Source of the DNA: Dentipellis sp. KUC8613
Taxonomy: Eukaryota; Basidiomycota; Agaricomycetes; Russulales; Hericiaceae
Assembly: GCA_002286715.1 (NCBI GenBank)
Contig: NSJX01000006.1
Span: 310,001 to 374,000 of the forward strand
DNA: 64,000 nucleotides
Direction of reading: 5' to 3'
In this document: positions 10,872-22,142 of the stretch, one piece after another
Layout: each line of letters starts with the position of its first letter
Position numbering within the stretch: position 1 is the stretch's first letter
Translations under genes and position numbers: made by a program
Notes under the pieces: generated by a model
What the model was told of the DNA's origin: nothing
Seen by the model: only the letters and a program-made list of their open reading frames with translations
Databases searched by the model: none

Positions 10872-13358
10872 ATGGCAGAGACCACTACTCAAACCGAAAC
10901 GCGCCAGAACCAGGGAGGCCGACGGGGTAGAGGCTCCAATCGCCGGCGGGGACCTCCCAAGGGCGGTCCTGCCAACTCTGGGAAGCCCAGAAACGGTGCG
11001 GCACCAAATGCCGCCACATCAAACGAAACCACTAGCAAGGAGGCGGAAAAAGATAAGGTGGAGGAAGACAAGAAGGTGGAGGAGGTTGACGAGAGCAGGA
11101 TATGCTGGATCTGCGCTGAGCCGGTCAAGTATTTCTCTGTCTCGGAGTGCAATCATCGGACATGCCATGTCTGTGCGCTGCGTCTGCGGGCGCTGTACAA
11201 GAAAATGGAGTGCACGTTCTGCAAGGTGTGTAGCTCCCAGTTTATACCCGATGTACTTGTTGCGACAGTTTTATATCTATCGAAGGAATCACAAACCACG
11301 GTGATATTCACTGAATCTGCCGATAAGCCGTTCGCTTCCTACACACCAGAGGATATTCCTCTCAAGGACACGAAGCTATCCATTTGCTTCGAGACGCAGG
11401 AGATGATGGAGGATACACTGGTCCTCCTTCGCTTCAACTGTCCTGACCCTAGCTGCGATTACACAGCGACGGGCTGGAACGACTTGAAACTGCATGCTCG
11501 CGGGCAGCACGGAAAACTCATGTGGTATGTCCTTTATCTCCCCACCGACTGCGACTTCATATTGATGGCTCTCAGTGACCTGTGCATTCGCCACAAGAAG
11601 GTCTTCGCCCATGAGCACGCATTATACAGCCCGAGCCAATTATCCGCCCACCTTCCGTCAATTCCTCAGCGCCACAATCAGAAGCAGCAAGCGCAGGCGG
11701 AGAAGCCAGAGGGTGGCGTACATCCCCTGTGCGAATTCTGTCGCGAATGCTTCTTTGGCGACGATGAGCTCTACTCGCATATGCGAGAGAGGCACGAAGA
11801 GTGCTTTATTTGCAAGCGGAATGAAGTCAGAGACCAATAGTCAGTATTCTTCCCGAACTTCTTGGGACTTTTTCTTATTTCTTCGATAGCTTTAAAAATT
11901 ACGACGCATTGGTGTGTTCGGTCTGTGTGTTTGATCTATCATTGCTCACAGGTAAAAATAGGAGAAGCACTTCGAGCATGCCCATCACCCCTGTCCAAAC
12001 TCATCCTGCCAAGCTCGCAAATTCGTCGTCTTCGGCTCCCTGCTCGATCTTCAGGCCCACATGGTCGAAGAGCATGGCGCGGAGATGTCCTCAAGGGACA
12101 AAAAGAACATCAGCCGAGTCAACGCCGGGTTCGAATTTCAGGAAGTCGGCTTAGGAAGGCGACGAGGCCCTCGGGAGCGCGAGCCGCCCCCTCATCAGGC
12201 ATCCTCATCGGAATCCGCGCCAAGGGCTGCCACCAGCAGGAGGGAGAGATTCGGCGCCCATTTGACGAACAACAGTGGTGGTAATTCAAGCAACAATACT
12301 CCTGGCCCAAGTCGTCACCAGACACCGTCGCCTCCTCCAGCTGACTTGGACCCTGTGACCGCTGAGTACGTCTTCGATTGGCCAGTTGTCAGCAAGGCGC
12401 TCACGTCTCCTTATTCAGGCGACAAAACGCCCTCTATGGTCGTTTAAGGGCAGTCGCACCAAACCCAACAAATGCAGTGGCAGCGGTGAAGTTATCTCTC
12501 CGGTCCTACCTCGCTTCCGAGTCCGGCGCTCGCGACCTCATATCGACTGTGTGGAACATCTTGGATCGCGATCTCGACAATACGGCGAGTATCGTGAACC
12601 TCTTGGTCGACCTCGTCGACGACGATGACAAGAAGACATCATTACTCGGAGCTTGGAACGGCTTCAAAATCGAGGTACTTCTGACCCTCCTTCATGCCTA
12701 AGCATTTTCTAACCTCTTCAATACACAGCAACGCCGCCAGTTCCCCGACCTCGTCCCAACCACCAACGGCGACAACTACGCCGGCGTCACCGGCGGGCGC
12801 GTCATCAACATCAAACAATCCACCGCCGGCCGCGCCAACCACGCCTCCCGCGCCGTCTGGGACCGCGTCGCGCAAGCCGCATCCTCCGCAGGCCCCTCCA
12901 ACCCTCCCCCACGCCCACCAGAACGCTTCCCCGCCTTGCAAGCGACCACCCCGTCCGCGAACACCGGCTACAGGCAGCAGCCGCGCGGGAACACCGCCTG
13001 GTCCGCGTCCGCCGCCGGCGCGACGCGCCCCAAACCAAAATCCGCACCGTCGACGGTCCCCGCGGCCCGCCGCGAGCCCGCGCCCGCGCTCTCCCCGTCG
13101 CTGTTCCCCGAGCTGCCGACTGCCGCACCCGCGCGCCCGAAGCCGGCGGTGAGCGGCCGGTCCTCGTTGCAGAACATCCTGGGCAGCACGGCGCCGGCGA
13201 CGTCTGCGTGGGCGTCGGGCGGTGCTGGCGCGAGTGCTCCTGCGGATGCGGGCGGACAGGGGGTGCAGAATGGGGGCGGGGCGGAGGGTGGCGGGAAGAA
13301 GAAGGGGAAGGGGAAGCAGAAGCAGACGTTGTTTACGTTGGGGTCGTTCCCGACGTAG
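10872..13358 (+). CDS. HEL2: RING E3 ubiquitin ligase, Hel2/ZNF598 type (ribosome quality control)
   Basis: Hel2/ZNF598 proteins detect collided ribosomes and ubiquitinate 40S proteins to start ribosome-associated quality control. Exons by eye: 10872-11225, 11286-11524, 11576-11839, 11890-11911 (a 22 nt micro-exon), 11962-12365, 12419-12674 and 12729-13358. A basic RGG-like N-terminus is followed by a C3HC4 RING (CWICAEPVKYF, CNHRTCHVC, CTFCK) at about residues 77-118. Next come C2H2-like fingers: CPDPSCDYTATGW with a following H/H pair, CEFCRECFFG and CFICKRN, then FEHAHHPCP. The tail is disordered, Pro/Ala/Ser-rich with a Lys-rich stretch before FTLGSFPT. The first intron (60 nt) keeps frame if retained, adding 20 residues to the RING edge. 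Order and spacing of zinc ligands make the family call strong. Confidence 0.93.
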
Positions 13359-13629
13359 AGCTTGAGATTGTGTCTTAGCCTGGGAGATGAAGTTAGATAC
13401 ATTTCAGAGTCTTCTTGTATGCTGGGGTGTCGACCGCGTGTAACAAAAAGTCTGTTCAGTTGCGATTGCGTTTGTCTAGGCGAATACTCGTGAGCACAGT
13501 TCTATATACTGTCGCTGCACGATGAAATACGTCTTCAAGCGTTACGAAAACATCCGCACTATGGTCTATAATTGTGATGTGGAAGATGGTATACAGAAAC
13601 GTGACTCGCATTTAGTACACGTATGGAAT

Positions 13630-15072
13630 CTACAGTTTGCTCTTCACCGGGCCAGACTCATCGTGAATCTTGATGATTATCTTCCCAAACTGTGCACCCT
13701 GCTTCATGAGCTCGAAGCCCTCCTCAGCGGAGCCCAGGCCATCACAAACATGAGACACCACAGGAACGATCTTGTGCTCTGCTATGAACCGCGTAGCGTC
13801 GATGAGATCCTGGTGGGAGCCCATTGTCGATCCTGCGAAAGAAATAGGGTTTTAGAAAACCGTGCTGAGCAGAGGAATTAGAAGTGCATACCGATGAGCT
13901 GATGATTCCTCAGGACCTCGCGCATGGTGAAATTGATCTGCGGGGACGCAGTCATGCCGTAGCATACGATCCGTCCGCCTGGCTTCAAAACGCCCCCAAG
14001 CAACCGTGCGAGATCGCCTCCACCAGAATCAATCACAGAATCCAAATAGGGCCTGTCCGTCTTCTTAGGTATCGCCGCAAGCTGCTTCGGCCACTCCGCT
14101 GAATTTTTGAGTCAGAACGTCTCCCGAATGAAAATACGCGACGTGAGGTTACCATTCTTGTAGTTCACACCGCCCTTTGCGCCGAGCGCGACGGCCTGGG
14201 CGATCTTGGCCTCGCTGCTGCTGCTCACATATACATTGGCACCCTTTGCGAGACAGATTTGCAAGGCGAGGAGGGCAACGCCGCCGCCGATGCCTGTTAT
14301 GAAGACGTTATGGCCTTTCTCCACACGAGCATTCACATGCACCGCGCTACAGAACACAGAAATTATCATTTAAACTGAACCCACATTAGAAGAGAAAAAC
14401 AACGTACCGCCAAGAGGTCACACCTCCAATTGGCCAAGCTGCTACATGGACATCATCGAGGTGCTCGGGGCTCGGAATGACCTGGTCCCGCTCGACAGCG
14501 ACGTATTCAGAGAACGCGCCAATAGCGGGCAGTTTCCCGCCGCCCATGATCCCGATGCCGGTCCTACGTCCAAAATATTTAGATGAAGCTCGTGAGACAG
14601 ATAATCAAGTGAACTCTTACGGGGATTCAGGGCCATCTGGGTTCTTCTCCCAGCCTCGCGTAGGGACGAGGAAGACGCGTTTGTTCAGCAATGGGTCTGA
14701 ACTGTCTGACGATGCTACTACGACACCTAATTCAAACCCATCAAATCCATAACTTCAGGTCAATAGAATTCCTGGAAACGTACCTGCAGCATCACCGCCC
14801 AAGGTGCTCCCAAAGACAATCCCTGGATACATCCCCTTGCGAATCCACACCTGCAGGGTTGCTTGATTTCAGTGCCTTTATGATGTCATGGGGTGTGGTA
14901 TACGCACATCTCTGTGGTTGAATCCAGCTGCATTGACCTTCACGAGGACCTCGCCCTTCTTTAATACAGGTATGGGCTTTTCTTCCAAATCGACAGGATG
15001 GTAGACTGGCTTCGGGCCAGTCGACTTCCGGAGCGTCAGAGCTCGGGTCGTTGAGGGTAGCTTCGGAGGCAT
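13630..15072 (-). CDS. MDR-superfamily alcohol dehydrogenase/enoyl reductase with C-terminal SKL
   Basis: Medium-chain dehydrogenase/reductase, NAD(P)H-dependent; substrate unknown. A GroES-like N-terminus (KKGEVLVKVNAAGFNHRD, then GGDAAG) is followed by a Rossmann fold with GIGGGVALLALQICLAKG, the expected GxGxxA-type dinucleotide loop, then SSSEAKIAQAVALGAKGGVN and GGRIVCYG. The catalytic-zinc Cys/His set of classical alcohol dehydrogenases is not obvious, so it fits the quinone-oxidoreductase/enoyl-reductase branch. The protein ends VKSKL followed by TAG: a canonical PTS1, predicting peroxisomal import. The start at 15072 (MPPKLPST) is preferred; an in-frame ATG lies at 15123. At least five introns. 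It is divergent from an enoyl-CoA hydratase that also ends in a PTS1-like tripeptide. Confidence 0.9.
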
Positions 15073-15758
15073 TTCAGCTCGGAAACCTAGTAACAGCGCT
15101 GGTGAGTGAGGCCCTTCCAACATTCGTCCACGGTCGACGAGACGGTGCAGTCTTCATTCACCTGATGGTTCGTCACAAGGATTAAGTTGAGTGCAACCGC
15201 GAGCCTTGCCGTCCCGATGGTTTGTAACTAACCTGAAAGGCCCGGAGTCGGGTACTCGCAGAAGTCCGGACGTAAATAGGATGCACGAGCGGAAAACATG
15301 GGAATGTTATCACAGGCTTCCCATGACCTGGATTGATAATTCGATGTATTGCTGGGCACTGGGGGCGGGAAGAACCATAACACAACGTAGCTCTGCGCGT
15401 GGGGAAATGACCTCATGCCCACCAGTGATTGGTCGTCTACGCACACCTCAACTGCGCTCCTTGAACAGCAAACAAAATACTGGGTCGTTTGTGATTCGAG
15501 CTCGGAGGAAGATGCGGATGCCATTCAATTACGGTGAACATGTCAATGAAGCTTGAGACAATGTCGACACCCATACCACGTGGGAAACGGGGGAGATCAG
15601 CAGACCACTCGTTCAAGGTGTTCGGACTGAGCATCGAGGACCATTACGACAGAAGATGCTTCAAATACCGGCCGGCTACAAATGCGGGGCGATTTGCACA
15701 GGCCACACGTCAATCTATATAGCACGGCCCTCGGTCTTGGCCGCCTCTGAACCCTGCC
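15073..15758. promoter_or_regulatory. Shared divergent promoter of two PTS1-bearing enzymes
   Basis: About 690 bp between the start codons of the SKL-ending MDR enzyme and the AKL-ending hydratase. No coding potential is convincing. The region probably holds both promoters; I did not identify a specific fatty-acid-response site with confidence. Confidence 0.5.
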
Positions 15759-16954
15759 ATGGCCTTACCAGACTACGGCGCGCAGGGCTACAAGAGCCTC
15801 CTCGTATCTCTGGATGACGGTGTCGCGGTTGTGACCCTCAACCGGCCCGAGCAGTGAGACCGGTAACCTTCAACTGTGTTATTGCATGCTGACATGGACA
15901 CAGGCGCAATACGTTCGGTGGAACCCTCCCTGAAGAGCTCATTGCGGTGTTTGACCTTCTTGACCGCGATGACCGCGTGCGTGTCGTTGTGCTCACTGCG
16001 GACCCTAAGGCGCCTGCATATTGTTCCGGGGTGCGTTCTATACTGAGACTATTCAAAAGCGCACGGGTGCTCATCATAGTCCGAATGCGTGTAGGCGGAC
16101 ATAACGGGCGGCTGGGGCGCTATCATATATTCCGAAGCATCGCAGCAGGAGGGCTTACAGGGTACGTCTTCGATCGAGACCCGTCGGTATTCTTCTTAGG
16201 TTCTGAATGACACGGTTCGTACAGCGCACAGAGATGGTGGAGGCAAAGTCTCGATCCCCATATTCCGCTGCCGCAAGATCACGGTAGCTGCTGTAAATGG
16301 CCATGTAGCAGGCATCGGCTTCACGGGCTTGACTATCCCCCTTGACTTCCGTTTCATCTGGTCTGGTGCCAAGATATCCGTCCCCTTTGTGCGGCGAGGG
16401 ATTAGCGCGGAAGGTGTGCTCTTCTCTGGGGTGTGACTTAGTCCCAACAGGCTAAATTCGAATCGAATTGTAGCCGCCTCGACGTATCTTCTTCCGCGTC
16501 TCATTGGATACTCCAAGGCCGCCGGGATCTTATTGAGTGGAGGCACGTTTACGCCAGACTCGCCGTATATGAATGGTCTGTTCCACCAGACCTTGCCGAC
16601 ACGCGAAGAAGTCTTCCCCGCGGCCTTGGCCTTTGCTAAAGAGCTTGCCGCCAATACATCACAAACCTCTGTGGCATGGACAAAGATGCTTCTGTGGCGC
16701 GGGGCAGACAATATTGAGGAACAGCATGTCATCGACTCGAGAGCCGTCCGCGAGCTTGCTGCCGGGCATGATGCTGCCGAAGGCGCGAAGGCTTTCAAGG
16801 AGCGACGTAAGGTTAAATTTACTGATACGCTGTCGAAGAACCTTCCATCGTGGATCCCTTGGGTGAGTGCCTTCCTGATATGGCTTCTTCGCGTATTCTC
16901 ATGTCTTCGTAGTGGAGGGAGATCGACGTGAACTACCGGAGGGCGAAACTGTGA
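15759..16954 (+). CDS. Enoyl-CoA hydratase/isomerase (crotonase family) with C-terminal AKL
   Basis: Crotonase-fold enzyme acting on acyl-CoA double bonds, as in beta-oxidation. Exons join as MALPDYGAQGYKSLLVSL, VAVVTLNRPEQRNTFGG, then the first oxyanion-hole segment APAYCSGADITGG. The second segment follows (KITVAAVNGHVAGIGFT, with GGxGxxx spacing slightly altered), then DFRFIWSGAKISVPFVRRGI and LIGYSKAAGILLSG. Roughly 300 aa, normal for the family. The position of the second catalytic acid is not certain by eye; dienoyl-CoA isomerase or Eci1-like activity is possible. The last residues are YRRAKL then TGA at 16952-16954; AKL fits the (S/A/C)(K/R/H)L PTS1 consensus. At least four introns; the last is at about 16864-16912. 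Confidence 0.9.
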
Positions 16955-17796
16955 AGAGACTCCGTTTTAATTTTGGATATTCGATGTAATGTCAAGGGAT
17001 GCTGGCAATCTGGTTCTTAAATTTTGAGATGAGAGAAAGCGGGGTCCAACGCGCTATCTTGACAACGGCGTCAAGCGGGGAAGTTCCCGACTCTCCCGAT
17101 TCCCGACTCTCGGAGAGAGGAGGGCTTCTGTCCTGGGGTTGTTCGGATTGATGGCACATGATATTGCACGTGTGTCCAACGCGTTGTTTGTTTGTTCTAC
17201 GCGTCCCATTTTGGTATTGTTAGTTAGAGTCGGAGACCTCGCGTTCTCGACAAATAGGTGCGGAAGAAGCATCTGATTCACCCATTCATCGCCGTACAAT
17301 ACACGTTTTCTATTTCTCCGTCTCTACGTTACATTAGCGTGCTTTGAGAGTGTCGGGATAGAGCGGTCTAAACCACTTCTTAACCCATATCTGACTGTCT
17401 TCCTAATCGCTAGTTAGCTGAAGTTCAGAATTACACATGGCACAAACTCAGGATCAGTGATGTTCATAATTCGCGCTTGCAGAATTTTGAGCGCGACGAG
17501 CGACGATCCTGCATAGACCCGAGACATGCTAAGGCCAAAAGAGGAAATCCGGTTTCCTATCTTGGCTTGACCATAGTTTGGGCAATCGAGAGCCTTCGAG
17601 TTTGCTGAAGTACTGCACTTCATTTCCCTGTAGGTCTCTTGCGCGCGTAACTACGCGGCTCAATTCATTCAAATCGATCTAGGATATAATCCAGGATAAC
17701 TGCGCGTTTTCACGTACGTGAAACCTCCTGAAAGCCCGCATTCTCACCGAACCGAATCCGCACCAAGCAGTTCAGCATCAGGCACCAAGCACACCC
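16955..17796. other. Intergenic: upstream of the TFIIIC subunit gene
   Basis: About 840 bp with no supported gene. A short inverted sequence around 17085-17122 (CGACTCTCCCGATTCCCGACTCTCGG) is visible but small. It presumably holds the hydratase 3' end and the TFC6 promoter. Confidence 0.5.
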
Positions 17797-20775
17797 ATGG
17801 CTCGTAGTTTGCGTCCACGCAAACAGCGCCCTAGCTACGCGTCTGTATACGCAGAAGAAGACGAGGACGGCGCAGGTCCTTCAGCTGCGGCTGAGTTCGA
17901 TGAAGAGGGGAGTGGTAGTGACTTCGCGCCACCCGATGCCGAAGCCTCTGAGGACGAAGACGTGCCCGACGCTGATGCGGTCAACGAAGACGAAGACGGA
18001 GGCTTCGCCCCTGAGGATGACAACGGGCCGTCATTTACGCCCGCCGCCAAAGGCAAAGGCAAAAGCAGAAGCCGTGCGTCTACCAAGAAGCCTCGGGACA
18101 CCAAGCCCAGCCCGTCCGCCTCGTTCGGTGCGGGCCTCGTGCGCCCCGCGACGTCGAGGCAGATGTACAGTCTCCCGACTCCAAGCGTGCATCACCGACA
18201 TAAGGCCATTCCCATCTTCCGCCACCCGGGCCCGGTTGAGCGTCTTGTCAACCCGCCGGTGCTGTTCGGCGAGAACGAAACGCTGGTGACGAACAGCTAT
18301 ACCTCGGATGCTGTCGTGACAGATAGAATGAATAAGGCGTGGGGGTTCAATGTGGGACCTGGCCCGCTGTGGGAGCTTATGGAGGATCGAGGTTGGTATA
18401 AGGAGGGAGAGAACAACAAGGAGGAGCCTGGATTAGAGGCTACTCGGCGGCCAAGGGTTCATGAAGACATCAATCTCCACGATGGGCTGTCTGTCCTCAG
18501 CTACCAGTGCGCAAATTTCCATCGCCTTTGCTTTTGAAAATGTCTAAGACTCTCGGCAGGGACGCCGCGCGTTACCTGCCCACCGAGGGTGGTGCGCACG
18601 CAGCCAGTGAAACGCCCCAGCCCGCCGCTTCCGTCCCCTGCTTCTTCGGACCATTTGGAAAGCAGACTTTGGCGCAGATGAACACCTTTGATGCGCTTCC
18701 TATTTGTGTGTTCTCCGCGCCATGTATTCTTGTGCACGCATCAAAACTGATGCCTTCTAGCTCAATTCATTCCAGAGAGCGGGTCGCACGTATTCAATGC
18801 AGGAGGCCCAATTTGGGGCCTCGACTGGTGCCCTATCCATCCTGCTGACCGTCCGCGTACGCTTATTTATATTCTACTTTTGACTTCGGCCTCAAGTTGA
18901 CTGTGAGCAGACTGTTCGTATAAGCAGTACCTGGCGGTCGCGCCATTCCCGAGCAAAACACATTCGCCAGAAGTGGGCATAAAAGCGACGGGGCCTTCTC
19001 CCGCATGTATACAAATATGGAGTCTCGGTCCCAGCGCGCCCGAAGGGAACATCGATGCCCCAGAAACCGAGACCGAAGACCGGGGCGCGATGCGCTGCGA
19101 GATGGTCCTCTGCATCGACAGCGGGCCTGCTTACGAGCTCAAATGGTGCCCGCTGCCCTCTAACGACCCTGTCCGTAGCCTAAATTCTCTAGCTCGGCAA
19201 CGTCGAATTCACCATTCACTCTATATATCTGTTTGCATAGCTCTCCGAAGCCGCGCCAGGCGCCGCTGCGAAACCGCGGAAGCTCGGACTTCTAGCAGGC
19301 ATCTTCGAAGACGGGTCCATGTCCATCCACGCAGTACCGTACCCTGCAGACCTGCATGCCGCCGGGAATGATCCGACCCGCCCAGTTTTCGGTACGTTGG
19401 TTCTTATGAAGCGGAATCCAGTTCCTGTGACTGACTGTCATTTTTCTTGTTGCAGTGAAGCTGACGGATCCGCTTGTACGCATTGAGCTCGACGAGGCGT
19501 GCTGTTGGACGATTGACTGGGCGAATAGCGAGCGTATTGCGATTGGGTGCACTAATGGTATGCGTAAGGCGAATAACGGGAACGAAGCTGCTTACATGTG
19601 GATGATACAGGTGTCATCGCGGTATATAATATTGCTACGGGGCTGAAAGCTTCGCAATCACAGGGTCCTAATCAAAGTAGGTCTATTCTCGCTTACGTCG
19701 GCGAATAAAAAGTAGACTCACGGGCGTCCCAAGACCCTCTTCCGTCCCACTACATCCCAGTGCACCAAGCTGCCATCCGCGCCCTTTCATGGATCCGTGC
19801 GCCTCCGCAATCCGCATCAGGGGACGTCTGCATGGACGAAAATCCGACCGTCATCGCAAGCGGCGGGTACGACGGCGTCGAGTGCCTCACCGACATCCGT
19901 GAGCCCACTGGGAACATCATGAATCGCACGCGGGGTGCGTCTCCCTTTCCTTATTTCTCAATGCGGGAAGAAATCTGAGAGCGGAGACATGTAGATGTGA
20001 TCAACACCATCCCGTTCTCGCCGTACGCGGGAGGCCCGATAACCATCGACCATGAGAATATCGTCAAGGCATATTCTGCGTCGCCGAGTATGCTGGGCCG
20101 GGGGCATACGCTGATGGAGCCCCTAGGGCCGGTCTGGGTGAGCGGGCGAGCAACTCGGATAGTGGACCCAGGCTAACGTTGATATTGCGGGACCGTCAAG
20201 TGCACCGCACCCTCAGACTACCACCCCCAGCTCGCAGTAGGCTCCGCCGACGGCTGTTGTGGCACGACCAACATGCTGCGCTCCACGCGGCGCGGCGGCT
20301 CAGTCGTAAGCACCACCTAGCGTGTACCGCAACCTCGACGCATACTAACACCCGCCCCCCACGGCAGCCCTTCCTCATGCACAAGGTCTACCAGCTCGAC
20401 TACAGCCGCAGCACGCAAACATTCCGCATGCTCGAGCGCTTCCTCCCGCAGGAGGTGCCGGACCGCTCGTCCGCGACCGTGCGCGCGAAGAAGGGCAGCG
20501 CGCCGCCGCCCGTGGGCACGGGCGCGTGGTCGGCCGAGGTCGGCGTGCTGCGCGCGGTGTGGCACGCGGGCGGCGGGCTCGGCGCCGCGCAGCTGCTCGC
20601 GTCGGGCACGGCGTCAGGGCTCGGCCGCGTGGACGTGCTGCGCGGCCGCTGGCTGCGCGAGAAGGTGCCGTATGGCGGCGTCGAGGCGATGCGGAGGGAG
20701 GTGGACGCGATGGACGTCGATGTGGAGGACGAGGACGTGGATGCGGACGCGGACGCGGATGCGGATTCTAGTTGA
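17797..20775 (+). CDS. TFC6: RNA polymerase III factor TFIIIC, WD40 subunit (Tfc6/Sfc6/GTF3C2 type)
   Basis: TFIIIC binds the B box of tRNA genes and recruits TFIIIB; this subunit contacts the B-box-binding half. Residues 1-110 are acidic and low-complexity (Asp/Glu-rich, then KGKGKSRSRASTKKPRD). After a conserved spacer (RLVNPPVLFGENETLV, WGFNVGPGPLWELMEDRGWY, HEDINLHDG) come WD40 blades: IQIWSLG, GPAYELKWCP, LGLLAGIFEDGSMSIHAVP, CWTIDWANSERIAIGCTNG, AIRALSWIRAP and IASGGYDG. Later parts read AINTIPFSPYAGG and MLERFLPQEVPDRS. The tail is acidic, with DVDADADADAD encoded by a GCGGAC/GCGGAT hexamer run at 20743-20766. About nine short introns. Identification rests on blade wording and order; exon borders in 18500-19700 are approximate. 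Confidence 0.85.
20743..20766 (+). repeat. GCGGA(C/T) hexanucleotide tandem repeat in TFC6 coding end
   Basis: Four perfect or near-perfect GCGGAC/GCGGAT units, in frame, encoding alternating Asp-Ala at the acidic C-terminus. Length changes in whole units would keep the frame. Confidence 0.8.
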
Positions 20776-21150
20776 GACGCGAAACGCGAGACGCGGGATG
20801 GCGACGGGCGTGGCGCGGGTGAATTAAGTGACGGGGGGCGGGGCAAGGGGGGTGATGAAGGCGAGAAGATGGTGTCACTGGGTGAGAATCACTGGTACTA
20901 TATTATCGCGCTGGACTTGCAGCGTGCGAGTGCCGATATGAAGGCGATGTATGTATCGATACAAAACATGACTTGCTACATGAATGAATGAATTAAAAAG
21001 AGTGTAATGAATGAATGACCGCCGGCGGACGAGATGACCAGACCTGCGTCCAGATGGGACACCGCCCGGAAATGTGTAGACGTAGAAGCGCGAATGAAAG
21101 AATCCCTTCATGGGACGGGATGATGAATGAAGGAGTCCGGCAGGTGCCGC

Positions 21151-22142
21151 TCACGCCTGGCGGCCAAAGCGCTGCTCGGCGTGGTAGAGCTCCGAGCACC
21201 AGGCCGGCACGTCGTAAATCGAGCTCGCGAGCGACGGGATGCAGTTACCGCATCTGTGCGTGGCTGCGCGGGAGAAATCGACAACGTAGACGCGCGAGTC
21301 CTGCATGACGAAGTGGTGGTAGTCGTACAGTCTGTTGTGCACAAAGCCTGCTTGGTGGATCTGGCAGACGGCGAGCATGACGCGACGGCTGGAAACACGG
21401 TAACGGTGAGCGTCGCAGTCGGTAAGAAAGAAACGAAAGACGCACTTGAACTCCTTGGCGTCGAGGATAACGTCGTCGCCCCTGCACAGCTCCGTGATCA
21501 TGCAGGCAATCGGCCGCCTGCGTTCATCGGTGCCGGTGAAGAAAGAATAGAACTTGGGCACCGCGATACCGGCGAGGTGCCTGAGTCCGTAGCAGTACAT
21601 GTTCGCCTCGTACGACAGAGACGCGACGGCCTCCTTGCCCACCGCATACTTAACGCAGACGCGCGAAGCCCAGGGGTTCGCCCTGCCGTAGAACATGATG
21701 GATGCCTCGTAGACCTTGCGGCTCGGATTGTCGGGGATCGGGTGGTCGTGATAGTGGCGGCGAGCGGTAGCGCAGATACCGTACAGCGGGCGGATGATGT
21801 TCACGGCGATGTCGATAGGCTCTTTGGAGAAGGAGGTGAGGGTGTAGCTGCGGCCCTGGTTGAATATGAGGTCGAGAGTGCAGTTGTGCGGAACAGCATC
21901 CGTTACGTTGGCTTCGATGGTGGCAGGGCGCTGCATTCTTGGTGTCGGCGGCGGGGGGTAGGCGGTCTGAACATGTGCGCAACATAACTGCAAGATATAT
22001 GGGTGGCAAGGGCGTTTGAGACAATGTCAAAGACATTGTAGTCGGCGTCCTTTGGTGAAATGTGTGCAGCGGCGGATGGCTTGTCATTGTGCTCGTCAAA
22101 GCGTGGTGGCCCAATCGTAGTCCTTTCCGTGCTCAAGAGCAT
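21151..22142 (-). CDS. Protein kinase-like fold protein, atypical
   Basis: The long exon 21987-21151 encodes a divergent kinase-like domain of the kind expanded in basidiomycetes. The lysine strand is WASRVCVKYAVG, followed by EAVASLSYEANMYCYGL. The hinge is CMITELCRGDDV, the catalytic-loop region is QIHQAGFVHNRLYDYHHFVM, and the metal-binding motif VYVVDFSRAATH has DFS where kinases have DFG. The HRD Asp is absent (HNRLYD). Start is unsure: either the ATG at 21936 or an upstream exon 22142-22035 (MLLSTERTT) joined over a 47 nt intron in phase, giving about 314 aa. Activity is doubtful; a pseudokinase or aminoglycoside-kinase-like role is possible. It is tail-to-tail with TFC6. Confidence 0.7.
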
